From Stropharia rugosoannulata (lineage: Eukaryota > Basidiomycota > Agaricomycetes > Agaricales > Strophariaceae): 64,000 bases of DNA. Shown piece by piece: positions 1 to 11,751 of the stretch; position 1 is the stretch's first letter; every line of letters begins with the position of its first letter. Position numbers and translations under genes: made by a program. The notes under the pieces are model-generated. The model was not told the origin of the DNA, made no database searches, and was given only the letters and a program-made list of their open reading frames with translations. The stretch is taken from contig JANCIK010000009.1 of the NCBI GenBank assembly GCA_028532985.1, positions 1,798,001 to 1,862,000 of the forward strand. The letters are read 5' to 3'.

Positions 1-3000
1 ACTCTGACAATGGGACCGCGGAACTGATGGCAGTATACTGTGCGCCGTCACTGAAATCGTTATTTGCGATACTTATGCGATGCTGTCGGACGTATTTTTA
101 CCTTCGCATTTGCGTCGACTGTGCAGAACCAGAGTCTTCCTCTCACGTCGTAGTATATTCGTGCGCTGACGCCGTATGAATCGGTGCCCGTATGCATAGC
201 CTTTTACTTGCCCGTCGCAAAGACTTCTACCCGAGCAATTAGCAATAAATGTCATTTCATGATGACCGCGAATTTCACTACGCTCCATATGCCGAATATG
301 GCGTTTCGGTAAGAATTTGCTTAATTCGATACGAGCCCCGACCTTCTTTGAGGCGGGGGTTGATTGTCTTGTATATACTGGTATAAAATCGAACAGAGAA
401 CGATTAAATGTACTCTAATATAATTTACTCCTTCGAAGCGTCTTATCCACGTCGTCGTATATCACTCAATATTACCCCAGACCCCAGATAGATGCTAAAT
501 ATATTAAACTTCAAACTTCAAAGTGCTGTCTTATTTTGGTCGGTCTTAACGGCTGACTACGACGACAGGCTATAATTACACTTGGTTAGTAATTGACTTA
601 GTCGTGACATTGACTACTAGTCCTCAGTTATCGGAAATACTCAAGTAGTTAAGTTAACGAGGCGGTGTACATTCCTCTTTTACCTTCTATTACTCTACGT
701 CATTAGATTAGTGCTTGCTGTAGAGTATGTTAAAGGACTTAGTGGTTATCTTTTAAGGCCGATCAACCGATGTCTACGAAGCTCTCGAAGAACAGGTCGG
801 TTGTCAATGTCCTGCACAGCCTGGGGTCGAGTTGCTTCGGTGCGCTCTCTAGCAAGAATTCGGATACGATGATACCAAGTGAACTCTTATCATGTTCTGG
901 CTTCCAGACGATTGAAGGTAGTAGTTATTGTTGACTGACGGTGGAACTCTGGGCGACGCTGTATACAGAGTTTTATACCGATCAGTTGCAGCGAACAATT
1001 GCTATCTCTGTTATACAATTACCTTAAATTGAGTAAAATTGAACATAGCTCGCAACGCTTATCGTAGGACGGCGCCTATGCAAGATAGAGTCAGTGATAC
1101 GTCTACCGGCGGCTAGGAAATGTCTATTCAGCAGCACCTCCTTCGCTTGGCTTTCACATAACTTATAAGCTAACCATTTCTGCATGATACCCCCCACCCG
1201 AACTTTATTTGTAAACCCAGATATTCATTTTTGATATATTGCCGCCGTATATTGTTTTCAACAACTCGCCTTCTTTTCCTTGGCCGATACCCCACACTTG
1301 CTGACATTTCCCATAGAGGCTAACGTCGGGAAGGGCAGAAGCAGGGTCTATTTATGGGGAAAACAACCGATTATGCTCTCGTCTTCCTAAGATACGGCAA
1401 CTTCTACGAGAGGTAGTGTTGACATGGCCTTCGAGAACACTGGCAGCACGAGCATTTCTTCTCAACAGTTACTTAATTGAAGAGCAGGCTTCGGCGTAGT
1501 GCAGAGACGACCTAAAGTTTGTTCGATATGCACGATTGGCCCTATGCCGAGATCAACCCCAATCCGCATTTGGGCAATGATCTGCTATATCCGGCAAGCT
1601 TGGATATAACACTTCCGAATTCAAGGAATACGAATTGCCACTCCACGCAGCTCTACCAATAAATTGAAAAGACACATATAATTCGTAGGCTATAGCCTCC
1701 ATGCTCGGTCTTCGCCGATGTTTGAGTTGTAGAGATATTTTAAAGGCCTTCATATGGTACACGAATAGAATTTGAAGCGGTGAGAACGCGCGTGGCCGAC
1801 GATACTGTCTCAGGTCACAAGGCCATGGTACCGAGGTGCGGATGACCGGAGTCGTGTGGGATGTGGATAGTGTCCTTCGAGTCATTTGCTTTCCGATAGA
1901 GGTAATGAGTTCCCCCAACGTTTCGGTTCGAGGATGGAACTGAATAACCGGGAACAGGTTTCACCAACTCGGTGGCTAACAAATCACTGGGTCGCATTTG
2001 ATATGGCGCCGGCCTGTGAATGAACGGGAGGAACATGAGGAAATAATACCGATGAGTCGCCTTTTCTTGGAACCAGCGAAACCGTGTACCTCTCTGCCTC
2101 GTTGAATGCAGCTGCACCGGGAAAGACATTTTCACAGGGATGGCACAAGCCCCATGACATTTCCTGGGTCACAGAGCGATACCATGGAATTAACTCAGTT
2201 ACCCGGATTGTGGGCGCAAAATGGTGATAGGCTTCCCATCTATATGGCGTCGGTTCGAGGTAGACGAACCAATCAACATGAAGTAGTAAGTAAGGACTTC
2301 GAGCAACCAGTTAAAACTCAGCAAGTCCATTAACTCTCTAGGATTGGCCGATCCTATCTTAATCCCACATTCACCGAACCAGCGTCCAAGCAACTGTTTG
2401 CTTTGACCGTTGTTTGAACCTACGTGAGGAATGCAATTAAACATGTTCATAATCATAGAGCGTGGAAAGAGATGTACAACCTTGATAAGTCGCGCATTTA
2501 GCTCGTTCGAGCTATCCATCGACTTGTACTTCAAGACTTCGGCTCTGTCATAAGGCAATTAAAGTCGGTATATCCTTTTCTGGATAAATCTCTCGCTGTT
2601 TGTCAGTTTGCCGAACAAGGTTAATTTTGGTTCCCTCGTGGCCGATAGAACAATTTATCGAATAAGCATTAGCCTAGGAGACATCCTATGGAGGTTTGTT
2701 CTCCGTATTGCGCAATCTTTGTCGGCGGAAAGCCACTAAAGACCAACAAGCGGAAAAGCTGAGAAAGCCCGACTGACGAATGAACACAAGTGGCGGATGT
2801 CGGAACGGTATTCAATGCTCTTGACTGAAGCCTTCTGTCTATCGTTCGAACACTGAGAGACTACACAGCCTTTACACAGCCTTCAGAAGGAACTTACCAC
2901 TTATTACTGCCAAGAGGAGTAGTATCACCTTCGACAGAAGTCTAAAATCTTCGGAGAGGAAGCAGAGATCCACAAGAAAAGTCGATGGAGCTTCACCAAA

Positions 3001-4157
3001 TCGATAAAGTCCTCGAGAACCACATTTAGATTGCCAAGGACAACGGCAGAGCCATCGTAGATGTCGTGAGAGCACATGGAACTGCGGCTCATGAGAACAA
3101 GTAGGCGCGTCGGCGACCATGGATGAATATGGAAGAGTGGGATGATTGAGAACCATGGTAGTCTATCAGAGTACACTGGTGATGCTATTCCGTTTTCTGA
3201 CTGCTAGGTCCAAGAGAGCAACTACTGATACAGAGCGGCTTTGGTAATATGCATCTATACAAGCTTCTGCGGTGGAGATCGGAAAGCAATTTTAGGTATG
3301 CAGTGCACTCTGGGGAATTAAGCCCCGAGACATGTCAACCTTGAGCCTAAAGTCAGTCTGTCAGAGAATTTGAGATGCTCGCTAGCTGACGGACCGGCGA
3401 CATCTTCATGGTTTCGGCTAGGAAGACAGATAATAAGTAGTTATCTACCATCGGGTTATGTCCGATGAACCAAGAATATTCTACCCATTTTCAACGATTC
3501 TAGTCCATCGAGGGATGCTTGACGCTAATCCTCGTCAAAAAGCAGCTGCATGCAGAAGGCATACTTTCAGATACCGAGAGAGAACAGAGTATCTTGAAGC
3601 ATGAGAGTGAAGAGTGCACTTTGAAATAGACGGGATGGAAAGAGGTTGTTTTGTATCGTTCGTAAGCTAGTATTTTCATTCAGCCAGAGATATAAGATAA
3701 TGGAGGAGAGAGGCTTTGTCAAGGAGCGTACAGAGCGTATATACTCGTTCATAGACGGAAATTTGCCGCGCCAAACACATTGAGCTTGCATTGAACATGA
3801 GTCCAGCGCTGCATGAGAAGGCCGTCTCCTTAATTATGCACGTATACAGCTGTGTACAAGGGCTGATAGGCACATAAAGGATATGGTTAGTGTCCGTGGC
3901 GTTGAATTGGTTCCTGTGGTACTGGATGAAGGAAAAGTAAAAGCACGAGTTCGTCGCGAGTCGCGACTGACCTCCTATTCAGGAACTACACGTGAGTGCT
4001 GCCGAAGCGGCTCATTGAATCCACAGTCCGAAGTGATCATTGTCCCTCTGACGAAGTTCCTACTTACAACCACCGTTCTACCAAACCTCACTGGCTTTCT
4101 ATCCCGTTTCTAATAACTCGCTAATACACGCTCTAGTATCTGAATGCGGAGGAAGAC
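1..4157. other. Gene-free stretch, no supportable gene
   Basis: Open frames here are short, mostly lack a good ATG, share no recognisable domain and cannot be chained by plausible short introns. A small tandem duplication of an 11-base unit (tacacagcctt) lies near 2863-2886. The last few hundred bases probably hold the VPS45 promoter and 5' leader. The rest could be decayed mobile DNA, but I see no terminal repeats or coding remnants that show it. Confidence 0.5.
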
Positions 4158-6651
4158 ATGGATGTCATAAAAGCTGTGGAAACGTACATCAACAAGCTGG
4201 TTTCAACACCAAGCTCTATGAAAGTCTTGTTGTTGGATACACATACGGTACGCATAATTCATGTCTCGCAAGGGTAACACATTTTAAGATAATATGCAGA
4301 CGCCAATAGTATCACTCGCTGCGACGCAGTCTATCCTGTTATCTCATCAAGTTTATTTAACAGACAGAATAGACAATAAGAAGAGAGAGAGGATGCCGCA
4401 CATGAAATGCGTCTGCTTTCTCCAAAATAGCGAAGAAAGTCTAGAGTCGCTGTCGGAGGAGCTTAAAGAACCAAAATACGGAGAGTATTACCTCTGTCAG
4501 TCGGTGAATCCATCGCGTATATATCGCCGTAATTGCGTCATGCTCAAGCATGTCTTCAGATTTCAGCAACATCCTGCCAAAGTCAGCGATAGAACGTCTT
4601 GCCCAAGTAGATGAATTTGAGGTTGTCCGAGAAGTTCAGGTGCGAAAAGTAATCTTCACGACTATATCCATTTTTATGACATATATTATGGCCAACAGGA
4701 GTATTTTGCAGATTATGCGCCTATATCGCCTTGTTTATTTTCTCAGAACTATATTCCGTCCGCAGCCAGGCCCCTATACGGCTCTACTGCCAACACATGG
4801 GATCCAAAAGCCTTGGATCTTGCTATGCAGGCGATAACTTCGGTGCTGCTCAGCTTGAGGAAGAAGCCTGTCATTAGATACGAGAAAATGAGTCCAATGG
4901 CCAAGAAGTTGGGAATCGAGGTTCAGGTATGCTTGAACCTCACCGTCATTGTTTCTAAAACTAATGTTCCTCTGCAGCATCGAATGCAGTCGGAATCATC
5001 TCTGTTTGAATTCCGACTAACACAAGTTCCGCCGCTTTTGCTTATTCTAGACAGACGAAATGATCCCGTTACTCCTCTACTTTCGCAATGGACCTACCAG
5101 GCAATGGTGCATGAGCTACTAGGAATTCATAACGGACGAGTAGACTTGACTAAAGTCCCTGAAATTAGACCGGAGCAATCCGTACGTTTTTTAATGCCTG
5201 AGACTATCAAATTTGATTCTGATGGATGCATACAGGAAATTACACTGACAACAAGCACAGACCCGTTTTTCCAAGCTAACTACCTAGCAACATTTGGGGA
5301 CTTAGGCTCTTCACTGAAAGACTACGTACAAGACTACCAATCGCGCTCGCTAGCACAGTCACCATCTTCTATCAATTCCATTGCGGACATGAAGAGGTTT
5401 GTGGAAGAATATCCAGAATTTCGTAAACTAGGAGGCAATGTTAGCAAACATGTAGCTCTAGTTGGTGAATTGAGCAGAATAGTCGGAAGGGATAAATTGC
5501 TAGAAGTTGGGGAGGTGGAACAGGGCCTTGCAACAAGTGCTGGAGCAGATTATAAGGTATGAAACGTTTTATATGAACTTTTCCTGTTTCTTGACGCTGT
5601 CAACAGACTGTGCAAAGTATAGTTACAGATGCTGGACTGCCTCCATGGAATAAGCTCCGCATTGTGATGCTCTATGCTCTGCGTTACCAGAAAACGCAAA
5701 CTGCTAATATAGCAAACTTGATCAATTTGCTGCTCGAAAATGGTGTCTCTCGTGATGATGCAAAAGTGATATCAAAATTCACTTCTAATTTATCAAACAT
5801 TCTGACTATCCTTTGGCCATTTTAGTTGGTATATGTGCTTCTGAATGTCGCCGGAGCCGACCAAAGACAAGATGACCTCTTTTCCACCGAGTCACTGTTG
5901 GCCAAAGGCCGGTCAGCTCTGAAAGGCCTTAAGGTAAAGCATTTTATTGATTCCAAGTATCCATTGATTAAAATAGTAAATAGGGTGTGGAAAATGTCTA
6001 CACTCAACATACACCTCATCTATCCCAGACTCTGGAAAACCTATTCAGAGGAAGACTGCGAGATACAAGTTATCCTTTCCTGGAAGGAGCTGGAGTTAAT
6101 GCAGGCTTACAAAGGTAAGTATTTTATCATAATTTTCATAAACAACCTCTCTGATGGCTGTTAATTAATATTAATAGACCTCAGGAGGTCATTATCTTCA
6201 TCATTGGAGGCGCTACATATGAAGAAGCACGAACTGTTACTCTGCTGAACCAAGATCCTGTTGCCGCCTCTAATGCGGGGATTCCGAATCCGGGCGCTGT
6301 TCGTTTGTTGCTTGGGGGAACTTGTGTACACAACTCCTCATCGTACGTGCTATAATTGATACTCCTCAGAAGGATTCTCACTATTCTGACAGATATATTG
6401 AAATGCTGAGATCAGCAGCAGTCAATTTCCCCGCGTCAGTTTACGACCCCCCTCCGGAATCGGCCACCAACGCGCCTATATTGAATCTCAATCTGGGCGG
6501 GGTGAATGTCAGTCTCGGGGGACCTGCTGGCACTGGTGTGTACAGGTCAAGTGGGGAGGGTGTTGGCGTTCAGGCAGACGGGATCCGAGACGGTGTAATG
6601 AACCTTCTCGGGAAGGTAAAGCAAGGTGTCGATCGCATAGCAATACCGTGA
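4158..6651 (+). CDS. VPS45: Vps45, Sec1/Munc18-family SNARE regulator
   Basis: Spliced gene, at least seven exons. Vps45 binds the syntaxin Tlg2 and promotes SNARE assembly for traffic between the trans-Golgi network and endosomes. The chosen start gives [14 protein letters not shown], the usual Vps45 N-terminus. It is followed by the Sec1 hallmarks: LLLDTHT, a [14 protein letters not shown] segment, [18 protein letters not shown] with [13 protein letters not shown], the helical [12 protein letters not shown] region, [11 protein letters not shown], and [15 protein letters not shown] near the C-terminus. Past the Sec1 domain there is a non-conserved Gly-rich tail of roughly 70 residues ([14 protein letters not shown]) ending at 6651. 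Introns are short GT-AG. The next gene, ERV46, lies on the same strand 304 bases downstream. Exon edges in the middle are approximate. Confidence 0.95.
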
Positions 6652-6955
6652 CCTTTCTTGGTACTGGACTGTGGTATATCGTTGCTGTCACTAATTTATT
6701 TGGGAGCTTCTCGGGATATCTGCACGAGGTATAAGTAGGATAAAGCTCGGTGGTCAATGTGGTCTCCCTGCGCAACCTCCACGTGCATCTACGCGAGCAA
6801 AGGTGACACGTCAATCCGGTCACGCGATTGGCTAGTGCCGTCGTTTCGTCTCCGTCATAAGTAAACTGTATACGCCGCCTTTCTTGATTCTCTTCCACTC
6901 CCGCTCTTCTTGATACACCGTCCCAAGGTCGCACGCCCGATCGGTAGCCAACACT
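6652..6955. other. Intergenic spacer, VPS45 3' end / ERV46 promoter
   Basis: A 304-base spacer between two same-strand genes. It should hold the VPS45 3' UTR and the ERV46 promoter with a pyrimidine-rich leader just before the start codon. No other element stands out. Confidence 0.5.
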
Positions 6956-8739
6956 ATGGCAAAAGGTCTTTTCAGCAGCCTGAAAGGCGTGGATGCCTTT
7001 GGCAAGGTATGCACCCATTTCTTGAACCCTGTATTGCCGTTCTGAATTGGCAATTGTATCGCCTGATTAGACTACTGAAGATGTGAAAGTCAAGACCCGG
7101 ACTGGTGCTCTTTGTATGTAGCATGCATAACCTATTTGAATTACAAGCCCAATCCTTAAATGCGCCGTTCCAGTGACTTTAATTTCCGCCGCAATAATTC
7201 TGTCGGTGATGACCATTGAGTTCTTGGACTACCGGCGGGTTAATATCGACACGTCCATTGTCGTAGACAAAAGTAGGGGAGAGAAGCTCACTGTGAACCT
7301 GAACGTGACATTCCCGAGAGTGCCATGCTACCGTACGTCCTGATATCTGACTTTACACTTGCCTTATGAATTCAATTGTTATTCCTTTTAATAGTCGTCA
7401 GTGTTGATGTGATGGATATTAGTGGCGAGCTCCAAAGGGATATCTCGCACAATGTCCTCAAGTTGAGGCTGGACTCCAGCGGTGTTGCTGTGCCAAACTC
7501 CTTCATTGGTGAATTACGGAATGATCTGGACAAAATGAATGACAAGAAGAAGGACCCCGGTTACTGTGGATCGTGTTATGGTGGTCTGGAGCCCGAAAGC
7601 GGGTGCTGCAACACCTGCGAGGAGGTGCGACAGTCGTATGTCAACCGCGGATGGAGTTTCGCAGACCCCGACGCCATTGAACAGGTACATTGTTTTTAGA
7701 GCTGTTGGGCGCCTATGACTTGCTCATTGTCATCTAAATTTAGTGCCGAAACGAAGGATGGGCAGACAAGCTGAAGGAGCAAGCTGAGGAAGGATGCAAT
7801 GTGTCTGGACGTATTCGCGTCAACAAAGTCGTTGGAAATATTCACTTGTCTCCTGGTCGCTCGTTCCAGTCAAACACCCGCAACTTGTATGAGCTCGTGC
7901 CATACCTTCGCGACGATCACAACAAGCACGATTTCTCTCATACCATTCATCATTTCTCGTTCGAAGGTAGCGCCAGTTAATCGTTCAATCGTTTTAATTC
8001 TGACGACTGTATGTATAGGCGACGATGAATATGATTTCTACAAGTCCGCTGCTAGTAAGGACATGAAGAAGCGCATGGGCTTGGTTGGCAACCCACTGGA
8101 TGGCGTTCAAGGGAAGGTAAGACGCCAGTAGTTCTTATGTTGTGTCATTACTCTAATACTAGCAACATAGACGGATAAAGCTCAATACATGTTCCAATAT
8201 TTCCTCAAGGTCGTCTCTACTCAATTCCGCACTTTGAACGATGCCCAAGTGGTGAGCAATTTTTAGCCAGTGCCTATCACCGGTACTTACCGGTGGACCA
8301 GGTCAACACCCACCAATACAGCACGACGCATTTCGAACGCGACCTCGCAGAAGGCCTCAACGGCGACTCACCTGGCGGAATTCACGTACAGCACGGTGTC
8401 TCCGGTCTTCCAGGTAAAGTTTAATCTACACATTTCAGAAAGCTTAATCTCAAGACTACGGTGTCTTTAGGTGCCTTCTTCAACTTTGAAATCTCACCTA
8501 TTCTTGTCGTCCACTCGGAGACGCGCCAGTCTTTCGCCCACTTCCTTACTTCGTAAGCCCCAATGGATAGTCATATCTCCGTCGCCGAGTCTAATTTGAT
8601 GCCCAGGACATGCGCTATTGTCGGAGGGGTGCTTACCGTTGCGTCGCTCCTGGACAGCATCCTATTTGCGACTGGCCGTGCCCTGAAAAAGTCAGGCGCC
8701 GTGTCGTCAGGAAGCGGATATAGCGGAAAGCTAATGTGA
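6956..8739 (+). CDS. ERV46: Erv46/ERGIC3-type ER-Golgi cargo receptor
   Basis: Spliced gene. Erv46, with Erv41, forms a COPII/COPI-cycling membrane complex that retrieves and packages cargo between ER and Golgi. The start gives MAKGLFSSLKGVDAFGK. It is followed by VKVKTRTGAL and a first membrane span (LISAAIILSVMTIEFLDY), then a large luminal domain. That domain has the family's cysteine cluster (CGSCYGG, CCNTCEEV), the NKVVGNIHLSPG segment and HHFSFEGDD. A second span (CAIVGGVLTVASLLDSILF) precedes a short cytosolic tail ending GSGYSGKLM. Order and size match the family. The gene converges on the minus-strand gene ending at 8982, leaving 242 bases between stop codons. Confidence 0.94.
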
Positions 8740-8981
8740 AGAAGATAGCATGTCCGTGTACCACTAGCCATATATACTCCCCTGTATAATATACCACCAC
8801 ACAACTAACATTGGTTCAACCGGATGGCTAGTTCGGAATACATCGGAGGATGGATCGTTCTTTCAACTGGGTACAGAGATACAATAGCTACATAGGTTAA
8901 TTTTGGATAAGTAAATAGTAAGTCCATACAAACAAGAACAATGCAGATAAATATGAGGATACATGCATACGTGGGTCCAGG

Positions 8982-10499
8982 TTATCGGCCAGCGTATTTT
9001 CGTCTCTTCTTTGGCGATCCCGTCGGTGCTTTTGTGGTCGGGCGCGAAGGTGCAGTTGCCCGTCGTGACACACCGTACACTTCTTGGTTGTCCTATGGTT
9101 TCCAGAATCATATCAGCTGCAAGGTCTGGAGAGTACAGAAATATAACCAATACGTACAGCGGCATTCAACATGAGTTCATCATCATCGTCACTTGGTTCT
9201 AACTCCTCTTCTTCATAGTTTATGCGACTCCGATTCCTAAGACGTCGGGATTTTGCAGGTGGCTTAGACTCCGAATGTTCTGATTCTTCGGACTCTTCAT
9301 CTTCTATTATTGTGCGCCGGCGACTTGGCCTGTGTACAGAGCCACCAGTGACTGGAGCGTCCGGTATCTCGTTTGACAACTCGTGATCTATTACATCCTC
9401 TTCGGAGTCGGACTCTTGCTTAACGTTGATCACAGCCTGTACGCGGCGAATGATGGTGGACGTGCCAGGGCGTGCCAGGAGAGTAGACTGCTGCGTGGCT
9501 GGCGGTACCTGTACTACGGGTTTGCGAGGTCGTTTGTGGGCTGAGGCACTTGCTTCATCCGCGACTGGGTCATTGGTACGCCGTGGATGCTTGGGGGCAT
9601 TTTTTGGGCGCTTTATAGCGTGTCGGTCATTGGGACTACTTCGAGAAGTGGCATGCGTGGTATAATCAGCAGGACTTGAAGACGCAGCCGTTCTATATGG
9701 CGGAGGTTGCGTCGGGGATGATTGGCTGGTAACAGTGGGAAGTGCTGAGTTGAGTGAGGCTGCATAAGCGGTCCCCTTGCTAGAAAGCAGGGTGCTTGCA
9801 GCTGATCCATACTTCATTAATGGTTAATTAACATTTAATGCTAAGACAAAACGCGCGTGTTTCACGCACCTTCAGTTTCTCCTCGACAAGTTCATCAATC
9901 TTCGACGCCTGCACGCATCGTTCCTGCTCAACGCGTAGGAAGTGTTCTTGCCAATTGCGCGATTGGTCTTTCCATTGTGCTATCTCCCGGCGAAGTTGGG
10001 CGATCGTCTCGGTTTGAGCTGTGATTGTATCGGCCTGATGTATCACCTGTGCAATCCAAAAACCATATAAGTACTATTCAACACTTGCGATAAATGATAG
10101 CATACAGTAAGCTCTGCTTGTGATAACTATGCACCCAAGAAGAGGTTAATGACACATGAACAATGAATATCGCGCAAGAGACACACTGCAGCTTTAGTTG
10201 ACGTGAGTTCTTGTTTTATTGCTTGCACAGTTTTCAAGGCTTTGTCGCGTTCAGTGGTCGTCGCGCGGGCTACTTCTTGGCGCGCTTGCGTCTCAACTTC
10301 AGAGAACTACATCGCGTAATTGTTTAGTCCAGATTGTATAGACATTAGCTATATGCACACGTACGGCTTGATAAGCAGCCTTTGACAGCTCAGTCAATGC
10401 TTCCGCCAGCATTGCCGAGGGGTTGGTTGTCGTCATTTGGATCGGTGTCGGAGGTCGCCCGGAACGACAAGAAGCAAGGGGCAGTGGTGGCTGTGCCAT
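8982..10499 (-). CDS. Hypothetical coiled-coil, acidic/basic nuclear-type protein
   Basis: Not recognised. Five exons can be chained. The first starts MAQPPLPLASCRSG (ATG at 10499) and contains AMLAEALTELSKAAYQA. Two heptad-rich exons follow (FSEVETQARQEVARAT; TETIAQLRREIAQWKDQ), giving a coiled coil of about 100 residues. A long Ser/Pro/Thr-rich exon follows, with basic patches (KRPKNAPKHPRR) and alternating acidic/Ser runs (SDSEEDVIDHE, EEEELEPSDDDDE). A last small exon joins by a GTACGT donor and a CCATAG acceptor and ends SPKKRRKYAGR, a nuclear-localisation-like tail, with the stop at 8982. Without that splice the frame ends about 130 bases earlier in an unrelated tail. The composition suggests a nuclear scaffold or chromatin-associated protein (inference only). 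Exon edges are approximate. Confidence 0.7.
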
Positions 10500-11751
10500 G
10501 TTCTGAAGCTTGTGTCTCAAGTCGCTTTTATGTAATACCTTCCCAGCACGTGTGTGGTATCATGACGCGTCTTGACTGTTGATGCAATTCACTGAAGTTT
10601 GCAAGTTTGGTTCTACATATATTTTCTCTGGATAAAATGAGCAAGAAATGAGCCTCGTACTAGATTCCACCTACCAAATACTATATATCTTCTGAAATTA
10701 ACGCATATCAATATCAGACATCCATGATTCACACACATAATAATACTAATTTGGTATATTCGCAAATTATTCACTGAATATTCTTGAAGTATTCAACGAG
10801 AATTCATCGAGCCAAGGGGGGTACTCTCGGCCATCACAGTCATTCATATAGACGCGTTAAGAGTGCATTAATCTTACACGATGTTTGACGTGAAAGAGTA
10901 CCGTAAGCTCAAATTGTATGAACTCAGTCTCCGTCCCATAAACTCAGCCTCCGCTAAGAGCTTACCATTATTGCAGGCCCGCATGGGTATATGAAGCTTT
11001 CCTTGCAGCATAGCATGCGGTCTGCTTGGAGGGGAGCCGCGGATCTTTCGTTCTATGCAGCTCTAGACCAAAAGGTGCTGGGACAAACTTATGGCTTCAT
11101 CCTCCCTCCCCTCACCCCTGGCGGTGTTATGTTGATCATAGGTCCTTAACCTTTCATCCGAGGCTTGGTTGAGGTTAATCACCCCGCGGAGTACATTCTG
11201 CTATTTATACGCCCGGCCAACGACCGATGCGCTGAATATTCATTTGGCTCGACGCCCCTGGCATAAGCGCTCCGCCGACTTGACGAATCCTATGTAAGCC
11301 TCGGAATTGCAGAACCTCCACGGAAGCTTCCATCCGGAACCCGTCAGGAGAAATGTCTTCCCCGCAATCGGGCATACGGGGTCGCGTCGCGTCGAAGAGT
11401 GTCGATCGTAGCGTGTTAACACTTGGCTTCTTATGATCGGGAACGCAAAAAGAAATACGCCTTCCTATTTTTTATTGAAATATTTGGCAGAAGTATCAAC
11501 ACCTTGACGCCTGACTGCTGCCTATTTCCCGGCCCCGTGAGCCTTTTATCGGATAGAATGAGCACCTACAACCCCCCTGAACAGCTTGCTTCACTCAAGT
11601 GACTTGTATTTCGCGCAATCGCTATTTTCTAGATCTTTAGAGCAAATTTAGCACACGGTGAATTAGACGGAGAGTCTGACATTAATGATTTACATCCATA
11701 CACACCTTTGCGCGGGTAGTTTGTGGATCCAGAACACGAGAATCCCGTCCC
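10500..11751. other. Intergenic region, no gene seen
   Basis: About 1.25 kb between the 5' end of the coiled-coil gene and the 3' end of the NUDCD1-like gene, both on the minus strand. It is AT-rich around 10600-10800. No frame with a recognisable product and no clear repeat was found. Confidence 0.5.

Noticed and set aside
1553..2560. Cluster of short open frames on both strands
   Set aside because: No domain, no consistent exon chain and mostly non-ATG starts. Treated as non-coding.
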